From positions 28,078-92,077 of the forward strand of contig CACASQ010000002.1 in assembly GCA_902535255.1 (NCBI GenBank): a DNA stretch of 64,000 nucleotides. The letters are read 5' to 3'. The stretch is from an uncultured Pelagibacteraceae bacterium (GTDB lineage Bacteria; Pseudomonadota; Alphaproteobacteria; Pelagibacterales; Pelagibacteraceae). Shown here piece after piece: positions 56,213-64,000 of this stretch. The first letter of the stretch is position 1. Every line of letters starts with the position of its first letter. A program made the translations under genes and the position numbers. Under the pieces are notes generated by a model. The model searched no databases. It was not told the DNA's origin and saw nothing but the letters and a program-made list of their open reading frames with translations.

Positions 56213-57525
56213 TGTACCTTTCAAAACTATTTATTCCAACAACAAAAGATCTTCCAACAGAAGCAAAAATTAAATCACATCAACTTATGCTCAGAACCGG
56301 GATGATAAAGCAGTCTTCAGCTGGAATATATTCCTGGCTTCCACTGGGTTTCAAAATTATGAAAAAAATTGAACAGATTGTTAGAGAGGAACAAAATTCA
56401 ATAGGAGCTCAGGAAATGCTAATGCCTACAATTCAATCATCTGAAATATGGAAAGAAAGCGGAAGATATGATGATTATGGTGAAGAAATGTTACGAATTA
56501 AAGATCGTCAAGGTAGAGAAATGCTTTACGGACCAACAAATGAAGAGCTTATTACAGATGTTTTTAGATCAAGCGTTAAATCTTACAAATCTCTTCCTCA
56601 ACTTCTTTATCATATACAATGGAAGTTTCGCGATGAAATAAGACCAAGATTTGGAGTAATGAGATGTAAAGAGTTTTACATGAAAGATGCGTACTCTTTT
56701 GATTTATCTGATGAAGATGCAAAAAAATCTTATAACAAAATGTTCTACTCTTATTTAAAGACATTTAGCAGATTAAATTTAAAAGCAATTCCTATGGCTG
56801 CAGACACTGGTCCAATAGGCGGCGATCTTTCTCATGAATTTGTAATAATAGCTGAAACTGGCGAAAGCGATGTCTATGCAGATAAAAAAATTTTTGAAAT
56901 AGACCCTAATGTTTATAAATTTAATGACTCCTCTCTTCTAAAAATGCGAGAGGATTTTACTAAAATATACGCCGTCACAGACGAAAAATTTAAAAAAGAA
57001 GATTTTAATAAATTAGTAAAAAAAGAAAATCAAATTATTACAAAAGGAATAGAGGTAGGTCATATTTTTTATTTTGGTGATAAGTATTCAAAACCGATGA
57101 ATTGTTTAATTGATGACAAAAGCGGAAAAAAAACTTCTGTAAAAATGGGCTCTTATGGAATAGGAGTTTCAAGATTAGTTGGGGCAGTAGTCGAAGCGAA
57201 ATATAATAGTAGTGTTATGAAGTGGCCTAAATCAATATCTCCTTTTGATGTTGTGATTATACCAAGTATAAGCAAAAACAACAAAGAAAACTTAGAAAAA
57301 GCAGAGAAAATTTACAATGATTTAAAGAAACAAAATATTGACGTATTGTTAGATGATGTTGATGAAAATATGTCAAATAAATTTAAAAAACATGATTTAA
57401 TTGGAGTTCCCTTTCAAATAATTATTGGATCTAAATCAAAAGGTAATAATTTTGAATTCAAAGAATTAAACTCAGAAAGCGAAATATTAAGTCTAGATAA
57501 TATTAAAATAAAATTGAAAAGTTAA
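56212..57525 (+). CDS. proS: Proline--tRNA ligase, short alphaproteobacterial form
   Basis: A class II synthetase for tRNA-Pro; 437 residues. The YbaK-like editing insertion of long bacterial ProRS is missing, as is normal in alphaproteobacteria. Seen: GIYSWLPLGFKIMKKIE, YGPTNEELI, FRDEIRPRFGVMRCKEFYMKDAYSFD (motif 2) and MGSYGIGVSRLVGAVVE (motif 3), then an anticodon-binding domain. Confidence 0.96.
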   Translation: MYLSKLFIPTTKDLPTEAKIKSHQLMLRTGMIKQSSAGIYSWLPLGFKIMKKIEQIVREEQNSIGAQEMLMPTIQSSEIWKESGRYDDYGEEMLRIKDRQGREMLYGPTNEELITDVFRSSVKSYKSLPQLLYHIQWKFRDEIRPRFGVMRCKEFYMKDAYSFDLSDEDAKKSYNKMFYSYLKTFSRLNLKAIPMAADTGPIGGDLSHEFVIIAETGESDVYADKKIFEIDPNVYKFNDSSLLKMREDFTKIYAVTDEKFKKEDFNKLVKKENQIITKGIEVGHIFYFGDKYSKPMNCLIDDKSGKKTSVKMGSYGIGVSRLVGAVVEAKYNSSVMKWPKSISPFDVVIIPSISKNNKENLEKAEKIYNDLKKQNIDVLLDDVDENMSNKFKKHDLIGVPFQIIIGSKSKGNNFEFKELNSESEILSLDNIKIKLKS

Positions 57526-57529
57526 AACC

Positions 57530-58762
57530 TTGTTTACTAGAGCAGAGAGACTTATTTCTTATAGAAATTTGAGGCCCAAGAAGAAAGAGGGATTTTTAAA
57601 AATTATTTCAATTTTTTCTTTCCTTGGAATTATGTTAGGTGTAGCAATTTTAATCATCGTCATGTCTGTCATGAATGGATTTAAAACAGATTTAACAAAA
57701 AAGATTTTAGGATTAAACCCTCACATTGTGATTCAGCCTAATAGCTTTCAGATTAATGATGAATTTATTTCTAAGTTACAAAATGAACTTGAGGATATTA
57801 GTTTAAGCAAAACGTATTCTGGGGAGGGCATTATAATTAGCAGTGGTAATGCAAAAGGAGTTATTTTAAAAGGCATCAATAAAAGTGAAAAGAATTCTTT
57901 AAAGTTTTTTAAAAGTTTCTTATATGAAGGCAGTTTAGAAAATTTTAAATTAAATACAATTTTTGTAGGATCAGAACTTGCATTCAATTTAAAATTAAAA
58001 CAAGGTGATAAATTGAGCTTAATGTCATCAGTTTTTGTATCCACGCCAATAGGAAGTTTACCCAAACAAGAAAATTTTGAAATTGCAGGGATTTTTAATA
58101 CTGAATTTCCAGATTTTGATCAAAATGTTATTTTTTTAAATATTGATGATGCACTATCAATTTTTGATAAAAATAATGAAGATCAAAATATCGAAATTTA
58201 TCTTAAAGAACCACTTCAAGCAAATATTTATAAAAATAAAATTCAAAAATTAAATCAAAATTTTTTTGTTTATACTTGGTCTGATTTAAATAAGTCTTTG
58301 TTTAGCGCTTTAAAGGTTGAGAGAAATGTTATGTTCATAATACTCACGCTAATTGTAATAGTTGCTGCTTTTAATATTGTATCAGGCCTGACAATACTTA
58401 TAAAAAATAAAACTAAAGAAATTGCTATTTTAAAGACCTTAGGCCTAAGCAATCAATCAATAAAAAAAACTTTTTTTCTCACGGGTTTAACGATTGGTTT
58501 TTTTGCGACTATAAGTGGAATTATTTTAGGAATTTTATTCTCTTTAAACATTGAAACAATTAGAGTTTTTCTACTAACAGTTTTTAACCTAGAAATTTTT
58601 CCTTCAGATATTTATTTTTTAGAGGAATTACCAAGTGAAATAAACCTAAATTCAATCCTCATTATTTTTGTAGTCTCTTTAATAATTTCAGCAATCGCTT
58701 CATATTTACCAGCAAAAAAAATATCAAGTATGAATACATTTAGAGCTTTGAGATATGACTAA
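57530..58762 (+). CDS. lolC: Lipoprotein-releasing ABC transporter permease LolC/LolE
   Basis: The inner-membrane permease that extracts lipoproteins for passage to the outer membrane with LolD. It has 410 residues: one N-terminal helix (FSFLGIMLGVAILIIVMSVMNGF), a large periplasmic domain, and three C-terminal helices. The start is TTG at 57530, 4 bases after proS. The family-typical N-terminus FTRAERLISYRNLRPKKKEGF requires it, and the next ATG would fall inside the first helix. It overlaps lolD by 8 bases. No second lolC/E gene is seen, so a homodimer is possible. Confidence 0.92.
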   Translation: MFTRAERLISYRNLRPKKKEGFLKIISIFSFLGIMLGVAILIIVMSVMNGFKTDLTKKILGLNPHIVIQPNSFQINDEFISKLQNELEDISLSKTYSGEGIIISSGNAKGVILKGINKSEKNSLKFFKSFLYEGSLENFKLNTIFVGSELAFNLKLKQGDKLSLMSSVFVSTPIGSLPKQENFEIAGIFNTEFPDFDQNVIFLNIDDALSIFDKNNEDQNIEIYLKEPLQANIYKNKIQKLNQNFFVYTWSDLNKSLFSALKVERNVMFIILTLIVIVAAFNIVSGLTILIKNKTKEIAILKTLGLSNQSIKKTFFLTGLTIGFFATISGIILGILFSLNIETIRVFLLTVFNLEIFPSDIYFLEELPSEINLNSILIIFVVSLIISAIASYLPAKKISSMNTFRALRYD

Positions 58763-59447
58763 AATTTTGCTAGAAACCGATAATTTAAAAAAAAGTTTTG
58801 ATCATTCGAGCGGATCTATAACTCTTTTTAAAGATATTGTAATTAAAATTAAAGAAGGTGATCTTGTAGCATTAGTAGGACCATCTGGATCTGGAAAATC
58901 TTCTTTACTTCACTTATTGGCGTTATTGGATGAACCATCCAAAGGAAAAATTACTATTGACAGTCAAGAAACTAAGAGTCTATCAAATAACCAAAAAGAT
59001 GATTTAAGAAGAAGATTAATATCAATTATATTTCAAGATAATAATTTACTGACAGATTTCACCACAATCGAAAATGTAATGATGCCTCTGATAATAAGAG
59101 GTTTTAAAAAGGATATCATTTATAAAAAAGCCAAAAAAATTTTAAAAGATGTAAAAATATTAGATAGATCAAGTCATTTTCCAAATGAATTGTCGGGAGG
59201 CGAACAACAAAGAGCAGCAATCGCTAGAGCATTAATATCTGAAACAAAGTTAATTTTAGCAGATGAACCAACTGGCAATTTAGACTTTAAAACTTCGGAA
59301 GAAATATTTTCGCTTTTTTTAAAATTAAAAAAACTAAAAAAAACCATAATCTTTGCAACTCATAATAGAGAACTTGCTAACAGAGCTGATTACAAGTTGT
59401 TTATTTCTGATGGTAATATAAAACGAGTAAATGCTCGTAACGAATAG
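58755..59447 (+). CDS. lolD: Lipoprotein-releasing system ATP-binding protein LolD
   Basis: The ATPase partner of LolC/E; 230 residues. Walker A GPSGSGKSS, Q-loop IFQDNNLL, signature ELSGGEQQRAAIARAL, Walker B LILADEPTGNLD and the switch histidine in FATHNREL are all present. It belongs to the MacB/LolD subgroup, and the adjacent permease fixes the name. It overlaps dnaE by 17 bases. Confidence 0.95.
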   Translation: MTKILLETDNLKKSFDHSSGSITLFKDIVIKIKEGDLVALVGPSGSGKSSLLHLLALLDEPSKGKITIDSQETKSLSNNQKDDLRRRLISIIFQDNNLLTDFTTIENVMMPLIIRGFKKDIIYKKAKKILKDVKILDRSSHFPNELSGGEQQRAAIARALISETKLILADEPTGNLDFKTSEEIFSLFLKLKKLKKTIIFATHNRELANRADYKLFISDGNIKRVNARNE

Positions 59448-62400
59448 AACTTTTAATAATATTAAAATTCACACACAGTACTCTATTTGTGAGGGTGCGA
59501 TTAAAATAGATGACCTAGCAGAGTATTGTAAAAATAATAAAATAAAGTCATTAGGATTGGCAGATAGTTATAATTTATGTGGTGCATTAGAATTTTCTGA
59601 AAAGCTATCAAAAGTTGGTACTCAACCTATTATTGGAACCCAAATAAATATTAAAGAGCATAATTTCTTAGGAAAAATTACTTTATATGCAAAATCTCAA
59701 AACGGTTATAAAAATTTAACCAGATTATCATCTTTAAGTTACTTAAATAGTAAAGAAACTGAAGATCCAGCATGTGAATTAAAGGATTTGATTGCAAATA
59801 ACAATGATCTAATTTTACTTACCGGTAATTATAGAGATTTTTTTGGAAAATTATTTCATGCTAATAAGATTAAGAATATTGAAGAAATACTGAACTTACT
59901 TAAAAAAAATTTTTCAAATAGAATTTATATTGAGATTCAAAGACATTACGAAAGCAGTGAAACAAACTTCGAGAACTATCTCCTTGAGATCTCTAAATCT
60001 TTAAATATTCCCTTAATAGCATCACAAGAGGTGTTCTATATAGATAAGGAAATGTATGAAGCGCATGATGCATTGAGATGTATTGGAGAAAAAAGTTTTA
60101 TTGAAGACGATAATAGGTTCAAGCTAAGCAATCACCACCATCTAAAAAATCATAATGATTTAGTAAAGCTATACTCTGATATACCTGAGGCCTTAGAAAA
60201 TAATTTTAACTTTCATCTAAGATTTAATTTTAAACCAAAAAAATCAAAACCTATTTTGCCCTCTATTGCTAACAAAAATAGCAACACTCCTGAGGTTGAA
60301 TTAACAAAACAAGCTGAGTCAGGATTAGAAAAAAGAATTAAAAATCTAATCATAAAAAAAAATTCTAAAGATGCAAATGAAATTAGATCAACTTACTTAC
60401 AAAGATTAAAACATGAAATAAACATTATTAATTCCATGAATTATGCTAGTTATTTTTTAATTGTTTCAGATTATATTAAATGGGCAAAATCGAAATCTAT
60501 TCCAGTAGGACCTGGAAGAGGTTCTGGGGCTGGATCACTTGTTGCATATTGCTTAGATATAACCGATCTCAATCCAATCGAATATGATTTAATTTTTGAA
60601 AGGTTTTTAAATCCAGATAGGATCTCTATGCCAGACTTTGATATAGATTTTTGCGAGGAGAAAAGAGATCAAGTTTTTGAATATTTAAAAACGAAATATA
60701 AAGATGGTGTTGCTCACATAATTACTTTTGGCAAACTTAAAGCAAGGATGGCTTTAAGAGATGTTGGCCGAGTTTTAGGTTTATCTTATGGACATGTTGA
60801 TAGACTTTGTAAGATGGTACCTTTCGATCCTTCAAGACCTTTAACTCTTCAAGAGTCAATCGATAGAGAGCCAAGATTTCAAGAGGAAATTAAAAAAAAT
60901 CAGAAAGTACAAAAACTTCTTGAACTCTCTTTAAAATTAGAGGGTTTAAATCGAAACATGGCCACTCATGCTGCAGGAGTTGTAATAGCTGGAGATAAGT
61001 TGTCAGAACAATTTCCACTATATGTTGACCATAGTTCGAATTTAATTCTTCCTTCAACACAATATGATATGTATTCCTCTGAAAATGCTGGATTAGTCAA
61101 GTTTGATTTATTAGGTCTTAAAACTTTAACAGTAATAGACAAAACCATAAAAAGATTAAAAGCAAAAAATATAAATTTAGACATAAGTGAAATTAATCAA
61201 AATGATGAACAAGTTTTCTCTCTTTTGTCGACAGGAGAAACTACAGGGCTATTTCAATTAGAAAGTGCAGGAATGAGAGAAGCAATCAAACAGATGAGAC
61301 CTAATAAATTTGATGATATTATAGCTTTAGTTGCGCTATATCGCCCGGGACCAATGAACAATATCCCAATTTATAATGATTGCAAAAAAGGAAATAAAGA
61401 ACCTGATTACATTCACCCAACATTAAAAGAAATTTTAAAACCTACCTACGGAATTATTATTTATCAAGAACAAGTTATACAAATCGCTCAAATTCTTGCA
61501 GGTTTCACTGCAGGTGAAGCAGACATATTAAGGCGTGCAATGGGTAAAAAAAAAAAGGCGGAGCTAGATAGACAAAAAGAAAGGTTTATAAATGGAGCAA
61601 TTAAAAATGGTATAAAAAAAGATGTTGCTAATTTTGTTTTTACTAAGATTGAACCATTTGCACAATATGGATTTAACAAAAGTCACGCTGCAGCATATGC
61701 ATTGATTGCGTATCAAACAGCATTTTTGAAAACTTATTATAAAGAAGATTTTATTGCTGCTACGATGACCACAGAGCTCACAAATACTTCGAAGTTAAGA
61801 GAATTTGTTGAAGAATTAAAAAGATTGAAAGTTGAGATAATAAGACCTTCAATAAATGAATGTTTTGCAGAATTTAAAGCAGTAGATGGAAAAATTTATT
61901 ATGGTCTCGGAGCGATAAAAAACGTTGGATTTGAAGCTATATCAAATATCGTAAGAGAAAGAGAAAAAAATGGGAAATTTGTGTCTTTAGAAAATTTTAT
62001 AAAAAGAGTCGACACAAAAGATGTAAATAAATTGCAACTAGAGGGTTTAACTAAAGCAGGCGCATTTGATGAATTTGAGAAAGATAGAAATAAAATATTT
62101 ACTTCTATTCCAAAGATTATACAGCAAATAAAAAATATTAATGATGATAAATCTAATAATCAGTCTAACCTATTTGAAAGTACTGAGGGCCAAACTAATA
62201 GATTTGAGTATTTAAAATCTAAATCTTGGAAGCCAAAAGAGTTACTCTCAGAAGAATTTAGATCCTTAGGTTTTTATATTTCAGATCATCCATTGAATGA
62301 ATATGAAGAAATATTTAAACAACTTAAAATAATTAATTTCAATAAATTTATTAAAAATGATTTGAACGAAGGTTTAGTTGCAGGCACAGTAATGTCTATA

Positions 62401-62844
62401 CAAGAGAAAAAGAGCGCTAAAGGAACACCGTATGCAATTATAAAATTTAGTGACCAAAAAGGAGAATTTGAATTATTTTTATTTTCTGAAATTTTAATAA
62501 GTAATAGGGACAAATTAAAAGAGTCAGAGTCTTTTATTTTGACTTTACAAAAAGACAAAGTTTCTGGAGATATATCGAGAAGAAGAGTAAACGTAAAAAA
62601 AATTATATCTTTAGAGGAGGTAGTTGAAGAACCTTATTCTAGAGTTACTATAGAATTAAAAGAAAATTTTCAAATTAGTGATATTAAAGATATTTTATCT
62701 AAGAGAGGGAATACAAAAATAAATTTAGTAATTAATAAAAATAATCAAAAAGCGTACTATTCTCTTCAAAATAATAGAAAATTTGACTTAAGTCATTATA
62801 ATTACTTAAAATCAATGGAATACGTAGTAAAAATAACAGTTTAG
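59431..62844 (+). CDS. dnaE: DNA polymerase III alpha subunit
   Basis: The replicative polymerase; 1137 residues. An N-terminal PHP domain (NIKIHTQYSICEGAIKI, GLADSYNLCGALEF) is followed by the C-family polymerase core. The core has VGPGRGSGAGSLVAYCLDITDLNP and MPDFDIDFCEEKRDQV, with the DxD of the catalytic triad, and MATHAAGVVIAG. Finger, helix-hairpin-helix and OB-fold regions follow (GLVAGTVMSIQEKKSAKGTPYAIIKFSD). It ends the 22-gene plus-strand run. Confidence 0.97.
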   Translation: MLVTNRTFNNIKIHTQYSICEGAIKIDDLAEYCKNNKIKSLGLADSYNLCGALEFSEKLSKVGTQPIIGTQINIKEHNFLGKITLYAKSQNGYKNLTRLSSLSYLNSKETEDPACELKDLIANNNDLILLTGNYRDFFGKLFHANKIKNIEEILNLLKKNFSNRIYIEIQRHYESSETNFENYLLEISKSLNIPLIASQEVFYIDKEMYEAHDALRCIGEKSFIEDDNRFKLSNHHHLKNHNDLVKLYSDIPEALENNFNFHLRFNFKPKKSKPILPSIANKNSNTPEVELTKQAESGLEKRIKNLIIKKNSKDANEIRSTYLQRLKHEINIINSMNYASYFLIVSDYIKWAKSKSIPVGPGRGSGAGSLVAYCLDITDLNPIEYDLIFERFLNPDRISMPDFDIDFCEEKRDQVFEYLKTKYKDGVAHIITFGKLKARMALRDVGRVLGLSYGHVDRLCKMVPFDPSRPLTLQESIDREPRFQEEIKKNQKVQKLLELSLKLEGLNRNMATHAAGVVIAGDKLSEQFPLYVDHSSNLILPSTQYDMYSSENAGLVKFDLLGLKTLTVIDKTIKRLKAKNINLDISEINQNDEQVFSLLSTGETTGLFQLESAGMREAIKQMRPNKFDDIIALVALYRPGPMNNIPIYNDCKKGNKEPDYIHPTLKEILKPTYGIIIYQEQVIQIAQILAGFTAGEADILRRAMGKKKKAELDRQKERFINGAIKNGIKKDVANFVFTKIEPFAQYGFNKSHAAAYALIAYQTAFLKTYYKEDFIAATMTTELTNTSKLREFVEELKRLKVEIIRPSINECFAEFKAVDGKIYYGLGAIKNVGFEAISNIVREREKNGKFVSLENFIKRVDTKDVNKLQLEGLTKAGAFDEFEKDRNKIFTSIPKIIQQIKNINDDKSNNQSNLFESTEGQTNRFEYLKSKSWKPKELLSEEFRSLGFYISDHPLNEYEEIFKQLKIINFNKFIKNDLNEGLVAGTVMSIQEKKSAKGTPYAIIKFSDQKGEFELFLFSEILISNRDKLKESESFILTLQKDKVSGDISRRRVNVKKIISLEEVVEEPYSRVTIELKENFQISDIKDILSKRGNTKINLVINKNNQKAYYSLQNNRKFDLSHYNYLKSMEYVVKITV

Positions 62845-62848
62845 TGTG

Positions 62849-62876
62849 TTGATTTTTTAATACGTTTCTGTATATC
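62849..62876 (+). promoter_or_regulatory. Probable rpsB-tsf promoter
   Basis: TTGATT (62849-62854) and TATATC (62871-62876) are 16 bases apart, just after the dnaE stop. Transcription would start near 62883, placing the whole structured element 62893-62961 in the leader. Prediction from sequence. Confidence 0.5.
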
Positions 62877-62892
62877 AAGTATTAATTTCGCA

Positions 62893-62961
62893 CACAGTTA
62901 TAAGGGCAAAGCCCTACCGGTCCGATAATTGGAATTACTGTGGTGGATTAACCGGAAAACT
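62893..62961 (+). ncRNA. Structured rpsB 5' leader (probable S2 autoregulatory element)
   Basis: Several pairings are visible. CACAGT (62893-62898) pairs with ACTGTG (62937-62942) to close the element. GGGC (62904-62907) pairs with GCCC (62911-62914) around an AAA loop, extended by A-T. CCGGT (62917-62921) can pair with ACCGG (62951-62955), which lies 6 bases before the ATG and would block initiation. The run is GC-rich for this genome. Ribosomal protein S2 is known to repress rpsB through its leader in proteobacteria, so the same role is likely here. Confidence 0.6.
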
Positions 62962-63708
62962 ATGAACGTACCTAAAGTAGATATAAAACAGTTATTAGAA
63001 GCTGGTGTTCACCTAGGTCATAAGACTCTAAGATGGAACCCAAAAATGAAAAAGTACATTTTTGGTGAAAAAAATTCAATTCATATTATAGATTTGACAC
63101 AAACAGTCGATTTTTTAAAAAATGCACTTGTTCAAGTTCACAAAACTATTTCGAGTGGGGGGAAATTGCTTATTGTATCGACTAAAAAACAGGCTTCAGA
63201 ACAAGTTAGTGAATTAGCAAAAGAAACAGGCCAATACTTTGTTAATTACAGATGGTTAGGAGGTATGCTCACGAACTGGAATACAATTCAAAATTCGATA
63301 AAAAGACTTAAAAAACTTGAAGACCAGCTGTCAAAAGAAAACTTAGGTTTTACCAAAAAAGAAGTTCTTAAATTTGGCAAGGAAAGAGAAAAATTAAAAA
63401 GATCATTAGGTGGGATTGCGGAGATGAAAAAAACTCCTGATCTTATTTTTATAATTGATACAAATGTAGAGTCTCTTGCAGTAGCAGAAGCAAAAAAACT
63501 TGGTATACCAATTATAGCGGTATTGGATACAAATTCTGATCCTACAGGAATTGATTTTCCTGTCCCAGGAAACGATGATGCCCGAAGATCAATAAATCTT
63601 TATTGTGAATTAATAAAAAATACAATTAAAGATGCAGAAAAATTTATCAAGGGTGCTGACGAAAAAAAAGAAGTTACAGCTGAAAAATCAAAAATAAATC
63701 AAAGATAA
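62962..63708 (+). CDS. rpsB: 30S ribosomal protein S2
   Basis: A small-subunit ribosomal protein; 248 residues. Seen: [84 protein letters not shown]. The C-terminal tail is short and charged. The ATG at 62962 (MNVPKVD) is used; an upstream in-frame ATG at 62929 lies in the structured leader. tsf follows 14 bases after the stop. Confidence 0.98.
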   Translation: MNVPKVDIKQLLEAGVHLGHKTLRWNPKMKKYIFGEKNSIHIIDLTQTVDFLKNALVQVHKTISSGGKLLIVSTKKQASEQVSELAKETGQYFVNYRWLGGMLTNWNTIQNSIKRLKKLEDQLSKENLGFTKKEVLKFGKEREKLKRSLGGIAEMKKTPDLIFIIDTNVESLAVAEAKKLGIPIIAVLDTNSDPTGIDFPVPGNDDARRSINLYCELIKNTIKDAEKFIKGADEKKEVTAEKSKINQR

Positions 63709-63722
63709 TTCAATTTTATTTA

Positions 63723-64000
63723 ATGTCTAACAAGAATCTACTAGATAATATCAAAAAGCTCAGAGAGCTCACAGGAGTAGGTTTTAAAGATTGTAAAATA
63801 GCTTTAGATGAAAATAATGGGAGCATCGAAAAATCTATAGAATTTTTAAGAAAAAAAGGAATAGCTAAAGCTTCAAAAAAAATGAGCAGAACAGCTTCTG
63901 AAGGTTTAGCCTTAGTAAAAGAAAACAATGGTCAGATATCTATAATAGAAATTAATAGTGAAACCGATTTTGTCGCTAAGAATAATGATTTTATAAATTT
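63723..64000 (+). CDS. tsf: Elongation factor Ts, N-terminal part (3' end outside window)
   Basis: The guanine-nucleotide exchange factor for EF-Tu. About 92 codons are in the window. The UBA-like N-terminal domain (LREXTGVGFKDCKIALDE type, with LRELTGVGFKDCK seen) is followed by LRKKGIAKASKK and the EF-Tu-contacting TDFVAKN. The ATG is at 63723. Co-transcription with rpsB is the general bacterial arrangement. Confidence 0.97.
   Translation, partial: MSNKNLLDNIKKLRELTGVGFKDCKIALDENNGSIEKSIEFLRKKGIAKASKKMSRTASEGLALVKENNGQISIIEINSETDFVAKNNDFIN

Noticed and set aside
1-64000. CRISPR arrays, insertion sequences, prophage or integrase genes
   Set aside because: No spaced direct repeats, transposase, integrase or terminal inverted repeats of mobile-element type were seen in the window.

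Overview
The window is strongly AT-rich, extremely compact chromosomal DNA from an alphaproteobacterium, most probably a SAR11 (Pelagibacterales) bacterium. Three things point there: alphaproteobacterial gene orders (nuoA-N followed by birA, coaX, rnj, a DUF1467 gene, proS, lolC, lolD and dnaE; iscR-sufBCDS; NDUFA12 beside a DUF2155 gene), the near absence of spacer DNA, and the lack of any mobile element, CRISPR array or prophage. No gap between genes exceeds about 165 bases, so there is no gene-free stretch of 300 bases to describe. The taxonomic call is an inference from gene content and order, not from a marker-gene alignment.

Layout. 1-8.1 kb: the 3' part of aspS, an orphan class II ribonucleotide-reductase TSCPD domain protein, NDUFA12 and DUF2155 genes, a minus-strand aroQ-accB-accC operon, divergent thiS-thiG, and a cysteine-free RNase E/G. 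8.2-17 kb: penicillin-binding protein 1A, prfB with its programmed +1 frameshift, an AsmA-like protein, tyrS, anmK and an alpha/beta hydrolase. 17-23.2 kb: iscR and the SUF iron-sulfur operon, preceded by a clear dyad operator. 23.2-26.8 kb: a glutaminase with EF-hand-like and ankyrin parts, tail-to-tail with glutamine synthetase. 26.8-28.8 kb: a DMT-family transporter and a membrane sugar-phosphate transferase. 28.8-34.7 kb: tRNA-Leu and the protein quality-control cluster tig-clpP-clpX-lon. 34.7-38.2 kb: a small surface-glycan islet, with a GT17 glycosyltransferase and an 850-residue three-part sugar-modifying fusion. 38.2-39 kb: a zinc-ribbon membrane protein, tRNA-Val and tRNA-Asp. 39.1-62.8 kb: 22 consecutive plus-strand genes (nuoA-N, birA, coaX, rnj, DUF1467, proS, lolC, lolD, dnaE) with never more than 4 bases between them. 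62.8 kb to the end: a structured leader, rpsB, and the start of tsf.

How the parts work together. Most of the window is core metabolism and information processing: complex I and its iron-sulfur supply (SUF), biotin-dependent fatty-acid initiation (accB, accC, birA), envelope building and recycling (PBP1A, AnmK, LolCD, AsmA-like), nitrogen assimilation, and proteostasis. Regulation is visible at a few sites: the IscR dyad, the rpsB leader, the prfB frameshift, and an inverted repeat around a perfect -10 element. The least ordinary features are the epimerase-cupin-methyltransferase fusion, the orphan TSCPD protein, the RNase E without its zinc-link cysteines, and four convergent gene pairs that share a single TTAA as both stop codons. 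I see no undescribed defence or mobile system. The most plausible novelty is the glycan islet.
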